DNA of 64,000 nucleotides, from contig JANYDH010000208.1 of assembly GCA_025359865.1 (NCBI GenBank), forward strand, positions 25,969-89,968, written 5' to 3'. This document shows positions 1-8,223 of the stretch, piece by piece; the first letter of the stretch is position 1, and each line of letters begins with the position of its first letter. Made by a program: the position numbers and the translations under genes. The notes beneath the pieces are model-generated. The model was given only the letters and a program-made list of their open reading frames with translations, had not been told where the DNA came from and did not search any database. The stretch is from Actinomycetes bacterium (GTDB lineage Bacteria > Actinomycetota > Acidimicrobiia > Acidimicrobiales > Ilumatobacteraceae).

Positions 1-78
1 CCCGACCCCGACCCCGATCCCGGTCCCGATCCCGGTCCCGATCCCGGTCCCGATCCCGGTCCCGATCCCGGTCCCGGC
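1..78. repeat. 12-bp tandem repeat at window edge
   Basis: Tandem copies of a 12-base unit close to CCCGATCCCGGT run from the window edge to about position 75. A related, less regular CCCGAT/CCACGA array lies at 31616-31673 and again immediately precedes the larger dispersed repeat block. The array is probably part of the same mobile or duplicated unit. No gene is supported here. Confidence 0.85.
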
Positions 79-79
79 C

Positions 80-497
80 GTGCGGTCGTGCTGCAGCGTG
101 AACGTTCGTTGCATGACAGGCAGGCGTGGTGGAAGTCTGCATCAGCGACCACGACGGCTGTGCGGGCACGATCGCGTCGAGTTTCATGTCACCAGCGCCG
201 ATAACTCGACGCGACTCCTCCCAGAAAGGCGTAACGGGCAGGATCGCGTCGACTTTCATGTCGCCAGCGCCGATAACTCGACGCGACTTGGCACCGCAAC
301 AGCGGGTAGGCCAGCGGGTGGGCTGTCAGTCGCCGATGTTGAGCCGACTGCTGTGGCACAAGCACGAGTTCAGCAACAACCATGACACCGGTGCCGATAA
401 CACGACCAGACGGCCAGACGGCCAACCTCACCTGCCACACCACCAAACAGCATTGTGCGACAGCCTGCCAATGACAGTCCAACGCCAAAGGTCGGAT
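80..497. repeat. Dispersed repeat block, copy 1 (two internal hairpins)
   Basis: This stretch is nearly identical over about 410 bases to 31676-32087, with scattered substitutions and small indels. It holds two direct subrepeats (about 173-228 and 240-290), each with arms TCGCGTCGAG and CTCGACGCGA around a 23-base loop; the second has one arm mismatch. The 3' end, near 468-493, carries the right half of the TTTGGCG palindrome family. Open frames cross it on both strands, but they follow the repeat, not a protein family, so I do not call them genes. It could be a structured RNA or a non-autonomous element; the sequence does not decide. Confidence 0.8.
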
Positions 498-540
498 GAT
501 TTCGGCGACAACCCTCGCCTTCGTTGCGGCGGCTTCAGCG

Positions 541-1088
541 GATTGCTCAAGACGTTGAAGAAGGACACTCCCGAAGGTGTGCCCAACGAGTACGTGATGG
601 ACCCGTTCGAGGTGAAGTTGAACTATCTCGGCAAGCCATACCGGACCGTGCTGTTCGAGCTCGGCCATCCGGAAGCCGTCAGCACCGACGAACTGGTCGA
701 ACGACTCGGCAGCGACATCGCCGAGATCTTCACCGAGGTCGGGTTGCCAGCTCCGGAGCCGGTCAGGGTGATGAGCGCCGAACACCAGATTGCCCAGAAG
801 ATCCACGCATGCACCGGGCCCGACGCGGCGAGCAGAGCGCACGACCTTGTCGACATTCAGATCCTCGCTGCCGTGGAGGATCTGGACTACGCAGCGATCG
901 GCCCGCGCCTGTTCGCATACCGCCAACGCCACGAGTGGCCCCCGACCGTCGTCGCCCATGATGGATGGGACGGACTGTACGCAAGCGCGTGCGCGTACAT
1001 CGTCAACGACACAGTGCTGGCAGCCGTCGGTGAAGCCGTCGACTTGGTGAACGGTATCGTAGAGCGGGCGGTCGGCTCCGCTCGATAG
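541..1088 (+). pseudogene. AbiEii-like nucleotidyltransferase toxin, 5'-truncated
   Basis: The frame encodes about 180 residues resembling the C-terminal half of AbiEii/AbiGii-type nucleotidyltransferase toxins. The useful markers are a region with YVMDPFEVKLNYLG, then AEHQIAQKIHACTGPD and RAHDLVDIQIL, which match the lysine and aspartate motifs usual in this family. The N-terminal part with the nucleotidyltransferase GS...D.D motif is absent; upstream the frame runs into the dispersed repeat. The stop codon lies inside another repeat (1071-1124, shared with 34652-34705). No antitoxin gene is present. I read this as a dead remnant of a type IV toxin-antitoxin system; a short functional derivative is possible but unlikely. 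Confidence 0.6.
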
Positions 1089-1325
1089 ACGCTCCGCATC
1101 GCTGCCTGGTTAGATCGGTTCGAGCGTCGCTCTCGCAACGCTTGGCTACGGCCCAAGATCGCGAGACGGCTGAAGCGGATCGTCGGGTACGTGGGCGACC
1201 ACGCCGCAACGGTTGTCCGAGCACTCACGTTCGCAGCGTACGGGTTGGTCGCATTCATGCCGTTCGGCCTGGGCACGGGTTCGGTGGGAGGGGTCAGACG
1301 CGGACGAGCCAACAGCGTTTGGTAG
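1089..1325 (+). pseudogene. Short coding remnant ending in SVW
   Basis: In the same frame as the AbiEii fragment, after its stop, 78 open codons encode an Arg/Lys-rich stretch (about 30 residues), a hydrophobic stretch (ALTFAAYGLVAFMPFGLG) and the ending RANSVW. No convincing start codon precedes it. The terminal SVW and TAG come from the left arm of the palindrome at 1314-1363. It looks like the tail of a lost membrane-associated gene or a by-product of the repeat; function unknown. Confidence 0.35.
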
Positions 1326-1363
1326 GTGCGGCCCCCTAGAGGGTGCTCCACCTACCAAACGCT
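1314..1363. repeat. SVW-stop palindrome, copy 1
   Basis: Perfect 15-base arms AGCGTTTGGTAGGTG and CACCTACCAAACGCT enclose a GC-rich centre with CCCCCTAGAGGG. Two more copies lie at 7703-7752 and 8176-8223. Each outer arm reads AGC GTT TGG TAG (Ser-Val-Trp-stop) outward. The hairpin would also work as a bidirectional transcription terminator without a U tract. Confidence 0.85.
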
Positions 1364-1449
1364 GAGGTTGATGGCTGGCTCGGTTGATGGCTGGGTGGAG
1401 ATGCGCGATTCCGGGGGGCTGGCGGCCCGATCGGCTACCGTGACTCGCA

Positions 1450-3066
1450 ATGATGTTGGGCGAGATCTTCGCGGCGTTCGGGGCCCTGGAGCCGTACGAC
1501 CGCTTCCAGATCGGTGGCCTCATCCATGATCCGACCAGGTGCTTTCCGGTAACCACCGCAGACTTCGCCATGCTCGCCGTCCCGGGCGACGGTGCCACAC
1601 GTACCGGTTTCCTGCAACTATTGCAGGCTGCGCTGATCCCGGTTGTCGATGGCGCACTCTCGCCATACACGCTCCGTGCGCTGGTACCCCGGGTCGCTGT
1701 ACTACGTGGCGGCGTCGAGACCTCGCCACTGACGACGAACCGGTTGGTCGCCCTCGTGCGCGCCAATGGCCACCCCACATGGGGAGATCTCGCAGGTTGC
1801 ACGATCGGCGACGTGCGCCGTTGGCACGGTGCTGGCCAACAGATGACCGCCCAACTCATTGTCGCTGCTGTTGCGGCAGTGCTGCACAACGCGCCCGACG
1901 AACACGGCGTTCAGCTCACGCTGGCCCTCCACGCCGCGCCACGAAATGGGGTCTGCGCTGCGCTGGATGCATGCCTCGCCAGCCTGCCCGATGCGCGCGG
2001 CCGATTCGCGTTCGAGCGTGATGAGTTGCGCCTCGACGAACAGCGAACGGCTTCCTCCGACAGACCGATGACGCACCAGTTCATCGGTGTTGGCCCTGAG
2101 CACGTGCGCAAGTTGAGGGCGGTGGCACGTCGTCACATCCTCGAGGTGACGAGGCAGGATGCTGCCCTTGAACAGCGGGTCGTCGAACTCGCCGCCGTCA
2201 TCGGCCTCGCCACCGATCACGACGGGTTACGCCACGCTCTCGCGACTCTAGACCTTCCTGGCCTTTCTGAGCCGGCTGGTCTGCTGGCCATCTGGCTGGC
2301 CGGGCCATACCGGGCAGTACCCGGTCACGATGGCTGGTGGTCGCCTCGACCAGTCGAGCTCATCGAAGCAACAAACACGTTGCTCGCGACGGGCGGCGGA
2401 GTACACACCCACGACGTCGTGATCAAGGATCTCGCCAGCTTCGGAATGACCGCGGCCCAGGCCGAAGGTTGGCTGTGTCGTCAACGCGTCAGGATCGAGC
2501 GCGGCGTTGTCGTTGATCTCCGCGGCAGCGCAGCCGCCATCGGGGAGCGCGTTTTGGAAGCGACCGGGCAGGCGATGAGCTATCGCGAGTTGTGTTCGTG
2601 GATGCCAGCCGAAATTTCGGCGTCGGCGCTCGCCACTGAACTGCAGCGCAACCGGACGTTCATCGAGACGGGACCGGACCGGTGGGAGTTGGCCGACTGG
2701 GGTGGCGAACCGTCGGCGCATCTTGTGCGCCTCAGCATCGAGGTGACGGCTGAGGAGGTGGCCGGTACTGATGCAGCGTTGTCGAGCGAGGTGGCATCCT
2801 TGCTCCGACTGCGACCCGGCATCCCGCTGATCCTCGGAACCCGGTTCGGTCCGCTGGCCCTCTGCTTCGACGGGTGTCAGGTGGTGCGCGGCACCGCCCG
2901 CCCGGTGGTGTTGGCATCTGGTGCTTCGATCGGCGATGTCCTATGGTTCGTCGTCGATCCTCGCGACCTGGCCGTGGAGGTCTCTGTTGAGCCGGGGACG
3001 ACCACACCGGCAAACAGCAAACTCGCCACGATTACGCCCACCTCGACCCACCGGAGCACTGTGTGA
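1450..3066 (+). CDS. Uncharacterised DNA-binding-like protein, first gene of BREX-ATPase cassette
   Basis: A 538-residue protein of a family I do not recognise. The first 200 residues are mostly helical with no clear motif. From about residue 225 there is a helical region (ARRHILEVTRQ...) recalling sigma-factor or HTH bundles, then GHDGWWSPRP, a Trp-rich segment also found in the cassette helicase (GQDGWWPTP). Residues about 375-425 (SYRELCSWMP to DRWELADWGG) look like a winged helix of the HARE-HTH type. A DNA-recognition role is inference. The last four bases overlap the next gene (GTGA), so the cassette is translationally coupled. ATG at 1453 is an alternative start. Confidence 0.75.
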   Translation: MMLGEIFAAFGALEPYDRFQIGGLIHDPTRCFPVTTADFAMLAVPGDGATRTGFLQLLQAALIPVVDGALSPYTLRALVPRVAVLRGGVETSPLTTNRLVALVRANGHPTWGDLAGCTIGDVRRWHGAGQQMTAQLIVAAVAAVLHNAPDEHGVQLTLALHAAPRNGVCAALDACLASLPDARGRFAFERDELRLDEQRTASSDRPMTHQFIGVGPEHVRKLRAVARRHILEVTRQDAALEQRVVELAAVIGLATDHDGLRHALATLDLPGLSEPAGLLAIWLAGPYRAVPGHDGWWSPRPVELIEATNTLLATGGGVHTHDVVIKDLASFGMTAAQAEGWLCRQRVRIERGVVVDLRGSAAAIGERVLEATGQAMSYRELCSWMPAEISASALATELQRNRTFIETGPDRWELADWGGEPSAHLVRLSIEVTAEEVAGTDAALSSEVASLLRLRPGIPLILGTRFGPLALCFDGCQVVRGTARPVVLASGASIGDVLWFVVDPRDLAVEVSVEPGTTTPANSKLATITPTSTHRSTV

Positions 3067-3845
3067 ACACCCAAGGCCTCGAAGACGCCCTCACCACATT
3101 CGAACGCGAGGTTGCCGCCGCGGTCAAGGCGCTCTCGAGCGCGCTGCGTGAAGCCAAGAAGTTGCAGGCTGCTGCGGCCCACGGGCAGTTGCGCGATCTC
3201 CGCGCTGGCATCGACACCTCGGCCAAGCTCGCAGATCAAGCGGCCGACGCCGTACGCGATCTAGGCGGGGCGTGGACGTTCGACGAGGGTGCCCACTTCG
3301 CCGACGGTGGGTTCGTGAAGGAGGTCCTGGCGCTTGGCGAACGGGAGAACCTCAGCGCGGTCGAGTCCGACGACCGGATCCTGAGCTACCCGGTGATCGT
3401 GCGCATTTCAGCGGGCGATACCACCGTGCTCATCGACAAGGTGCGCGAGCGTCGGGTGCGGCCATCTGCACTGGTCCGTCAGCTGAAAGCACTCCAGATC
3501 CTGCCGCCCCGGTTCAAGGCTGGGGCATTCATCGAGTCTCTGAGCGCCGCGTACGATCTGGCGCTTGCCGGCAAGGCGCTGCGCGCGGCGAGCACCGTTG
3601 GGCTTCTCGACGTCTACGCGGTGCTCACGCTCATGCCGGGCGCAGCGCGGGAGTACTCCAAGCAGGAGTTTGCCCGTGATGTCTACTTGCTCGACCAGAG
3701 CGGGGTGGTAACGACCAAGGATGGTCGGAACCTGACCTTGCCGGCGAGCGCCCTCACCCGAGGTTCCGCAAAGGTGACGACGGTAACCCGGTCTGGCCAG
3801 GCCAAGGTCTACGCCGGGATCTGCTTCGAAGCGCCCGGCCGATGA
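3063..3845 (+). CDS. Uncharacterised coiled-coil protein of the cassette
   Basis: A 260-residue protein from a GTG start that overlaps the previous stop by four bases. The first 70 residues form an Ala/Glu/Lys-rich helix pattern typical of a coiled coil. A middle domain (about 75-150) includes SYPVIVRISAGDTTVLIDKVRERRVRPS, a beta-rich stretch, and the C-terminal part is helical then beta. No catalytic motif or membrane segment is visible. It is conserved with the cassette only by context here; it could be a structural or DNA-contacting subunit. It overlaps the next gene by ATGA. Confidence 0.75.
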   Translation: MNTQGLEDALTTFEREVAAAVKALSSALREAKKLQAAAAHGQLRDLRAGIDTSAKLADQAADAVRDLGGAWTFDEGAHFADGGFVKEVLALGERENLSAVESDDRILSYPVIVRISAGDTTVLIDKVRERRVRPSALVRQLKALQILPPRFKAGAFIESLSAAYDLALAGKALRAASTVGLLDVYAVLTLMPGAAREYSKQEFARDVYLLDQSGVVTTKDGRNLTLPASALTRGSAKVTTVTRSGQAKVYAGICFEAPGR

Positions 3846-4807
3846 TCGCCGTCGACACATACGCCGCGTTCCTTGCCGCCGAGTACCTCCGCGACTACGT
3901 GTCGAATGGCGGCGCCGCAGTCAAGTTCGTCGTTCCTCCAGACGACGACACCGCCGAAGCGTTCAGTTCGTCGTTGCATGCAGAAGCGTCGGCGGCCGGG
4001 TTCATGTCACTGAACGTCGATGCTGTGGCGACGCGGGTTCATCTGATGGACCAGGTGTTCTTCGAGATCGCCCACCAGATTGACTGGCTGGCGCTCGCTC
4101 GCGTGGCGGTACGTCGGGCGATGTCCGAGGCCGGCTACCCGCCGCCTGCCGAGTCGGATCCGGTCGAATCGATAGGTGTCGAGGCGCTGGCGGCTCACCA
4201 CCGAGTCGACCCGGCCGAACTGTCCAGAGACCTGAATCGCCAATTGCAGTCGATGATCATGCGGGACTACGCGATGGTCCAAGAGTTTCGGGTCGCGATG
4301 CTTCGCCTCTGCCAGGCGGAGTTGGCAACCGGCCAGGTCAGCGATGCTGAACGTGATGCTGTGATCGCCTGGTTGCATGGAGTGCTCGGTCAGTTGTCGC
4401 TGTTGCGATCGGCGATGATCTTCCGGCGAATCGGACGGCATAACGCGCGCAAGCTGTTCTTTTCGACATGCCACTGGGTTGCGACCAACGGCTACGCCGG
4501 GGTGGTGCTCGAACTCGACGTACGCAGGCTCGGATTCGCCCGGCGCCCCCTGCCCGAGGAGCGCAACGGCTTCTACTACACCAAGACAGCACTGCTCGAC
4601 GCCTACGAGTTGCTGCGCCAACTGGTCGACAACACCGATGAACTGTCCAGATGCTGTGTCGTTGTTGTCGCGGCACCGGAGTTTCTCACCGACGAGCATC
4701 GCGGGGTCAGCGCCTACCAGGCACTGAAGTTGCGAATCCACGACGAGGTGCGTGACCGCGTCCGCGACAACCCATTCGCCTCGTTGGTTCGATTGGAGCA
4801 GTCATGA
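3842..4807 (+). CDS. BREX ATPase-like paralogue lacking a P-loop
   Basis: A 321-residue protein. Its C-terminal third (FYYTKTALLDAYELLRQL, then CCVVVVAAPEFL and LRIHDEVRDRVRDNPFASLV) resembles the C-terminal portion of DUF2791/BrxC-BrxD-type ATPases, where such a YT...LDAYE segment and a hydrophobic strand ending in APxEF occur. No GxxxxGKS is present. It may be a catalytically dead partner that heteromerises with the next gene product, a role common among AAA-like pairs; this is inference. Overlaps of ATGA at both ends tie it to its neighbours. Confidence 0.65.
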   Translation: MIAVDTYAAFLAAEYLRDYVSNGGAAVKFVVPPDDDTAEAFSSSLHAEASAAGFMSLNVDAVATRVHLMDQVFFEIAHQIDWLALARVAVRRAMSEAGYPPPAESDPVESIGVEALAAHHRVDPAELSRDLNRQLQSMIMRDYAMVQEFRVAMLRLCQAELATGQVSDAERDAVIAWLHGVLGQLSLLRSAMIFRRIGRHNARKLFFSTCHWVATNGYAGVVLELDVRRLGFARRPLPEERNGFYYTKTALLDAYELLRQLVDNTDELSRCCVVVVAAPEFLTDEHRGVSAYQALKLRIHDEVRDRVRDNPFASLVRLEQS

Positions 4808-6048
4808 CACTCGATCGATTGCCAGCACGGCGGGCGCTCGAGGCGCTTCGGGCCGGAGTCCCGAATCATGATGCTGTCGCCGCACTTGGCTCGCTGCAGA
4901 CGGCAATCGGCGACCGATTCAGCGAGTTGCTGGCGGCGGCGGTCAGTCCCAGCCGCACGGAACCGGTTGGTGGTCTGCTGATCGGGGGCGGGTTCGGGTC
5001 CGGCAAGAGTCACGTGTTGCAGCATCTTGCAGAGCGCGCGCTGTCGGCCGGGTTCGTCGTTTCCAAGGTGGTGATCTCGAAAGAGACCGGCCTGCACGAT
5101 CCCGTCAAGGTGTTGCGCGCTGCGGTCGAGGAGGCCCAGGTGCCGGGACGTCTCGGGTCGGCGATCGACGAGATCGCAAGTGGGCTACGCACCGGTTCAC
5201 CGGAGTACGCCGGGCTGTATCGCTGGGTGCACAGCGACGGAGCACCGATTGACAGCCGGTTCGCGGCCACGTTATTCGTTCACGAATATGCACGCGGCGA
5301 TGCTGAGTTCGCCGACCGGATCGTGCGGTTCTGGGCGGGCGATCCGCTTCCTCTTGCCGACCTTCGCCGCCGATTGAAAGAGGCCGGCGCGGCGGGAACG
5401 TACAAGCTGGGCAGCGTCAAAGAGCGCGATCTGGCGATCCAACGATTCCGATTCATCTCGCGCCTCATCACCGCCGCCGGATTCGCCGGGTGGGTGATCC
5501 TGCTCGACGAGGTCGAGCTGATCGGCAGATACTCGTTCCTGCAACGCGCCAAATCGTATGCCGAGGTCAACCGTTGGGTTCGTGGTGATCGCGAGGATCC
5601 GGGTGCTCCGCTTACCGCTGTACTTGCCACTGTCGAAGACTTCGAGGCTCAGGTGCTCGTCGGCAAGAACGACGTTGAGCTCATCCCAAGCCGGCTGCGG
5701 CTCAAAGCGACCGCCGAGGCCGAGCTGCTTGCCGGCGCAGCAGAAGCCGGTATGCGGGTGATCGAACGTCAGCAACTTCCCGTACAGCCGCCTGATCGTG
5801 ATGCGCTCGACCGAACGTACAGCGCCCTCAAGGCGTTGCACGGTGCTGCATACGACTGGGAACCTCCCGACGTGGAGGGGCTCGAACGGCTGCCATCCAA
5901 TCGAATGCGCCAGTACGTCAGAGCCTGGATCAACGAGTGGGATCTGCGCAGGCTCGACCCCACCTACCGTCCGTCCACAACCACGTCGGAGATCCATCTC
6001 GACTACAGCGAGGCCGCTGAACTCGAGGGCGAAGCGGAGTCGAACTGA
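4804..6048 (+). CDS. BREX BrxC/BrxD-type (DUF2791-like) ATPase
   Basis: A 414-residue P-loop ATPase. Walker A is GGGFGSGKSHVLQ near residue 62, and Walker B is GWVILLDEVELIG near 230, followed by SFLQRAKSYAEVNRW, a signature seen in the BREX ATP-binding family. Length and layout match BrxD-like proteins (about 400-450 residues). In known systems such ATPases work beside a helicase in phage defence. Here the helicase follows after 28 bases, while no PglX methyltransferase or PglZ phosphatase is present, so this is not a full BREX locus. Confidence 0.8.
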   Translation: MTLDRLPARRALEALRAGVPNHDAVAALGSLQTAIGDRFSELLAAAVSPSRTEPVGGLLIGGGFGSGKSHVLQHLAERALSAGFVVSKVVISKETGLHDPVKVLRAAVEEAQVPGRLGSAIDEIASGLRTGSPEYAGLYRWVHSDGAPIDSRFAATLFVHEYARGDAEFADRIVRFWAGDPLPLADLRRRLKEAGAAGTYKLGSVKERDLAIQRFRFISRLITAAGFAGWVILLDEVELIGRYSFLQRAKSYAEVNRWVRGDREDPGAPLTAVLATVEDFEAQVLVGKNDVELIPSRLRLKATAEAELLAGAAEAGMRVIERQQLPVQPPDRDALDRTYSALKALHGAAYDWEPPDVEGLERLPSNRMRQYVRAWINEWDLRRLDPTYRPSTTTSEIHLDYSEAAELEGEAESN

Positions 6049-6076
6049 GCCGACCTGAGCTGACCGCGGCACATCG

Positions 6077-7714
6077 ATGATCGAAGAGTTCGCCCGCGTC
6101 ACCGAACTCGTTCGCGCATCGCCTGGTCTGACAGCGACCGAGGTTCGTGATGCGCTGCGCCGCGCTGGGAGGGTGTCGATCACCACCGCCGACGTGCTGC
6201 GTACGCTGGCCAGTGCTCCGCATGTGTTCTTGCAACCAACGGGTCAAGATGGGTGGTGGCCCACGCCCACCGCTCCGGCCCGGACGGCGCCGTCCACCGC
6301 TTCCACGACGCCCACCGCTCCCACCGCTTCGGCCCGAACGGCGCTCCCGGTACCCCCGGTACCCCCGGCGCTCCCGGCGCTGTACCGCTGGCAGACCGCT
6401 GCGCTCGCGGCATGGCGGCAGGCCGGCTGCCGCGGTGTGGTCGAGGCGGTCACCGGTACCGGCAAGACAGTCGTCGGCCTGGCCGCGGCCTGTGCTGAAC
6501 TTGGTAGAGGCGGCCAGGTGGTGGTGCTCGTGCCGACCCGTGAACTGCTGGCACAGTGGCTGACGGTGGCTCGCCCAGCCGTTCCGCCTGGTACGTCGAT
6601 CGGCCTGCTCGGCGACGGGCACAGCGACAGCCTCGGTCACCACGATCTTGTGATCGCCGTCGTCAACTCCGCCCGCGATGGCGACTTGGCACCGAGGCGT
6701 CCAGGCGGTCTGCTGATCGCCGACGAGTGTCACCGATACGCGTCCACCGAGAACCGTCGGGCACTTGTCGACGCGTTTCCCCGTCGACTCGGGTTGAGCG
6801 CCACCTTTGCGCGGCTTGACGATGGTCACATCGACTGGCTGGCACCGTACTTCGGAGACACCTGTTATCGCCTCGGCTATGAACAGGCCCGCCGGGACGA
6901 GGTCATCGCGCCGTTCGACGTCGTGCTCGTCCGCCTCGACTTGTCCGACGAGGAGCGGGCCGTCTACGACGAGCAGACCGAGATCATGAGAGCCTCCTAC
7001 GGTGAGCTGATCGATCGCTACGACCTTCCCACCGAGCCCGTTGGGGTGTTTCTCAGCGCGGTAGCAGCGCTTGCGCGCAGCGACGAGCCAGGGGCGGTCG
7101 TCGCCCGCAGGTACCTGGCCGCGATGCAAGAACGGCGTCGCGTGCTCGATGAGGCGGGGTCGAAGCTAGAGCTGTTGCACGCATTGGCGCCGGCGGTGGC
7201 CGAGGCCGAACGAACGCTGGTGTTCACATCCAGCATCGCTGCATCCGAGCGCTCCGCTGATCTGCTGCGGAGTCACGGGTTGAATGCTGCGTCCATCCAT
7301 TCCGATCAGCGATCGGCCGTTCGCCGGGCGCGGATGGACTTGTTCCGCGCCGGCCAGCTCCAGGCCCTGGTCGCGCCCCAGGTGCTCGACGAGGGCATCG
7401 ACGTCGCCGACGCAGACCTTGCGATCGTGGTCGGCGCAACCCGGAGCCGTCGCCAGATGGTGCAGCGGATGGGGCGGATCGTTCGTCGCAAGGCCGACGG
7501 CAGACGAGCCAGATTCGTCATCGGCTACATCCGCGAGACGATCGAGGATCCGGTGCACGGTGCCCACGAATCGTTCTTGGACGAGATCATGACGGTGGCG
7601 AGACGAGTCGAGATCTGGGCGCCCAACGTCGATGGCTGGGATCAACTCGTGGAGATGCTGTCGCCATTGCCGAATCCGACGCCACCCGACCTCCACAGCA
7701 CCAGCGTTTGGTAG
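6077..7714 (+). CDS. DEAD/DEAH superfamily II helicase with N-terminal winged helix
   Basis: A 545-residue helicase. Residues 1-60 look like a HARE-HTH or winged helix followed by GQDGWWPTP and a Pro/Ala/Thr linker. Motifs: Q-like YRWQTAALAAW, I (VTGTGKT), Ia (LVPTRELLAQW), II (DECH), III (GLSATFAR), V (LDEGIDVADADLAIVV) and VI (QRMGRIVRRK). It resembles XPB/RadD-like helicases that often accompany BREX-type ATPases. The final SVW and TAG lie in palindrome copy 2, so the natural C-terminus was replaced or set by the repeat. It starts 28 bases after the ATPase and completes the cassette. Confidence 0.85.
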   Translation: MIEEFARVTELVRASPGLTATEVRDALRRAGRVSITTADVLRTLASAPHVFLQPTGQDGWWPTPTAPARTAPSTASTTPTAPTASARTALPVPPVPPALPALYRWQTAALAAWRQAGCRGVVEAVTGTGKTVVGLAAACAELGRGGQVVVLVPTRELLAQWLTVARPAVPPGTSIGLLGDGHSDSLGHHDLVIAVVNSARDGDLAPRRPGGLLIADECHRYASTENRRALVDAFPRRLGLSATFARLDDGHIDWLAPYFGDTCYRLGYEQARRDEVIAPFDVVLVRLDLSDEERAVYDEQTEIMRASYGELIDRYDLPTEPVGVFLSAVAALARSDEPGAVVARRYLAAMQERRRVLDEAGSKLELLHALAPAVAEAERTLVFTSSIAASERSADLLRSHGLNAASIHSDQRSAVRRARMDLFRAGQLQALVAPQVLDEGIDVADADLAIVVGATRSRRQMVQRMGRIVRRKADGRRARFVIGYIRETIEDPVHGAHESFLDEIMTVARRVEIWAPNVDGWDQLVEMLSPLPNPTPPDLHSTSVW

Positions 7715-7752
7715 GTACGGCCCCCTCTGGGGGGCTCGAGCTACCAAACGCT
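7703..7752. repeat. SVW-stop palindrome, copy 2 (convergent stops)
   Basis: Arms AGCGTTTGGTAG and CTACCAAACGCT flank an inner stem GCCCCC-TCT-GGGGGC. The left arm provides the helicase stop (TAG 7712-7714); the right arm, read on the minus strand, provides the stop of the fragment at 7741. Similarity with copy 3 continues about 30 bases past the right arm. It probably also terminates transcription from both sides. Confidence 0.9.
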
Positions 7753-7935
7753 CGGGGTGATGGCGACGGCTTGGTCGAAGGGGCCGGCCGCGACGTAGAA
7801 CACGCCGGCACCACGTGCATCGGCGGTGGGCATTTTCATGAGGACTCCGCTGTCGACAGCAGCGCTCAGCGCGCGCGACGCGGTGACCGGACTCACCCCC
7901 GTGAGCTCGATGATGTCCCTGGCGCGCGATGGTCG
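7741..7935 (-). pseudogene. Winged-helix C-terminal fragment (Fic-associated type)
   Basis: About 60 codons read RARDIIELTGVSPVTASRAL then SGVLMKM and GVFYVAAG, the shape of the small winged helix that ends many Fic-domain proteins. No Fic motif HxFxDGNxR is found upstream; the frame there runs into repeat-like sequence. The end DQAVAITPSVW is nearly identical to the end of the unrelated glycosyltransferase at 8213, because both run into copies of the same palindrome. I treat it as a gene remnant. Confidence 0.5.
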
Positions 7936-8175
7936 GGATGTGCGGTTGTCATAGCGGAATCGTCGGCGAACTCGGGGTTCGGCCGGTCTGGGGGTGATGC
8001 AGCGAGTTCTGTGAGATTCGGCCATCGCTGGACCGTCGAACCTCACGGATGGCGGCTGTTGTGCGGTTGGCGGCAGATAGGGCCGTCGGAACCTCACGGA
8101 TGACGCAGCGGCGGGCGATGGCGATCGGAACTACGCACCATCGGGGTGCCGCTCTCGAGGGGGCCTCCCACGGCT

Positions 8176-8223
8176 GCGTTTGGTAGGTTCAGCCCCCTCT
8201 GGGGGGCTCGAGCTACCAAACGC
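8176..8223. repeat. SVW-stop palindrome, copy 3
   Basis: Arms GCGTTTGGTAG and CTACCAAACGC with inner AGCCCCCTCTGGGGGGCT. The right arm gives the minus-strand glycosyltransferase its stop. About 40 bases beyond the right arm match copy 2 with few changes. Just upstream, 8033-8050 and 8088-8105 carry a separate direct repeat (GTCGAACCTCACGGATG-like). Confidence 0.9.

Noticed and set aside
189..959. Long minus-strand frame opposite the AbiEii fragment
   Set aside because: It is antisense to a recognisable coding stretch and matches no family; high GC content gives many such frames.
126..1088. A single 320-residue gene covering the repeat and the AbiEii part
   Set aside because: The first 130 codons lie in the dispersed repeat found again at 31676-32087, where the frame is not followed by AbiEii. 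Only the second half resembles a protein family.
1450..7714. Calling the cassette a true BREX locus
   Set aside because: Only the ATPase and helicase resemble BREX-associated proteins; the methyltransferase and PglZ are absent in the window.
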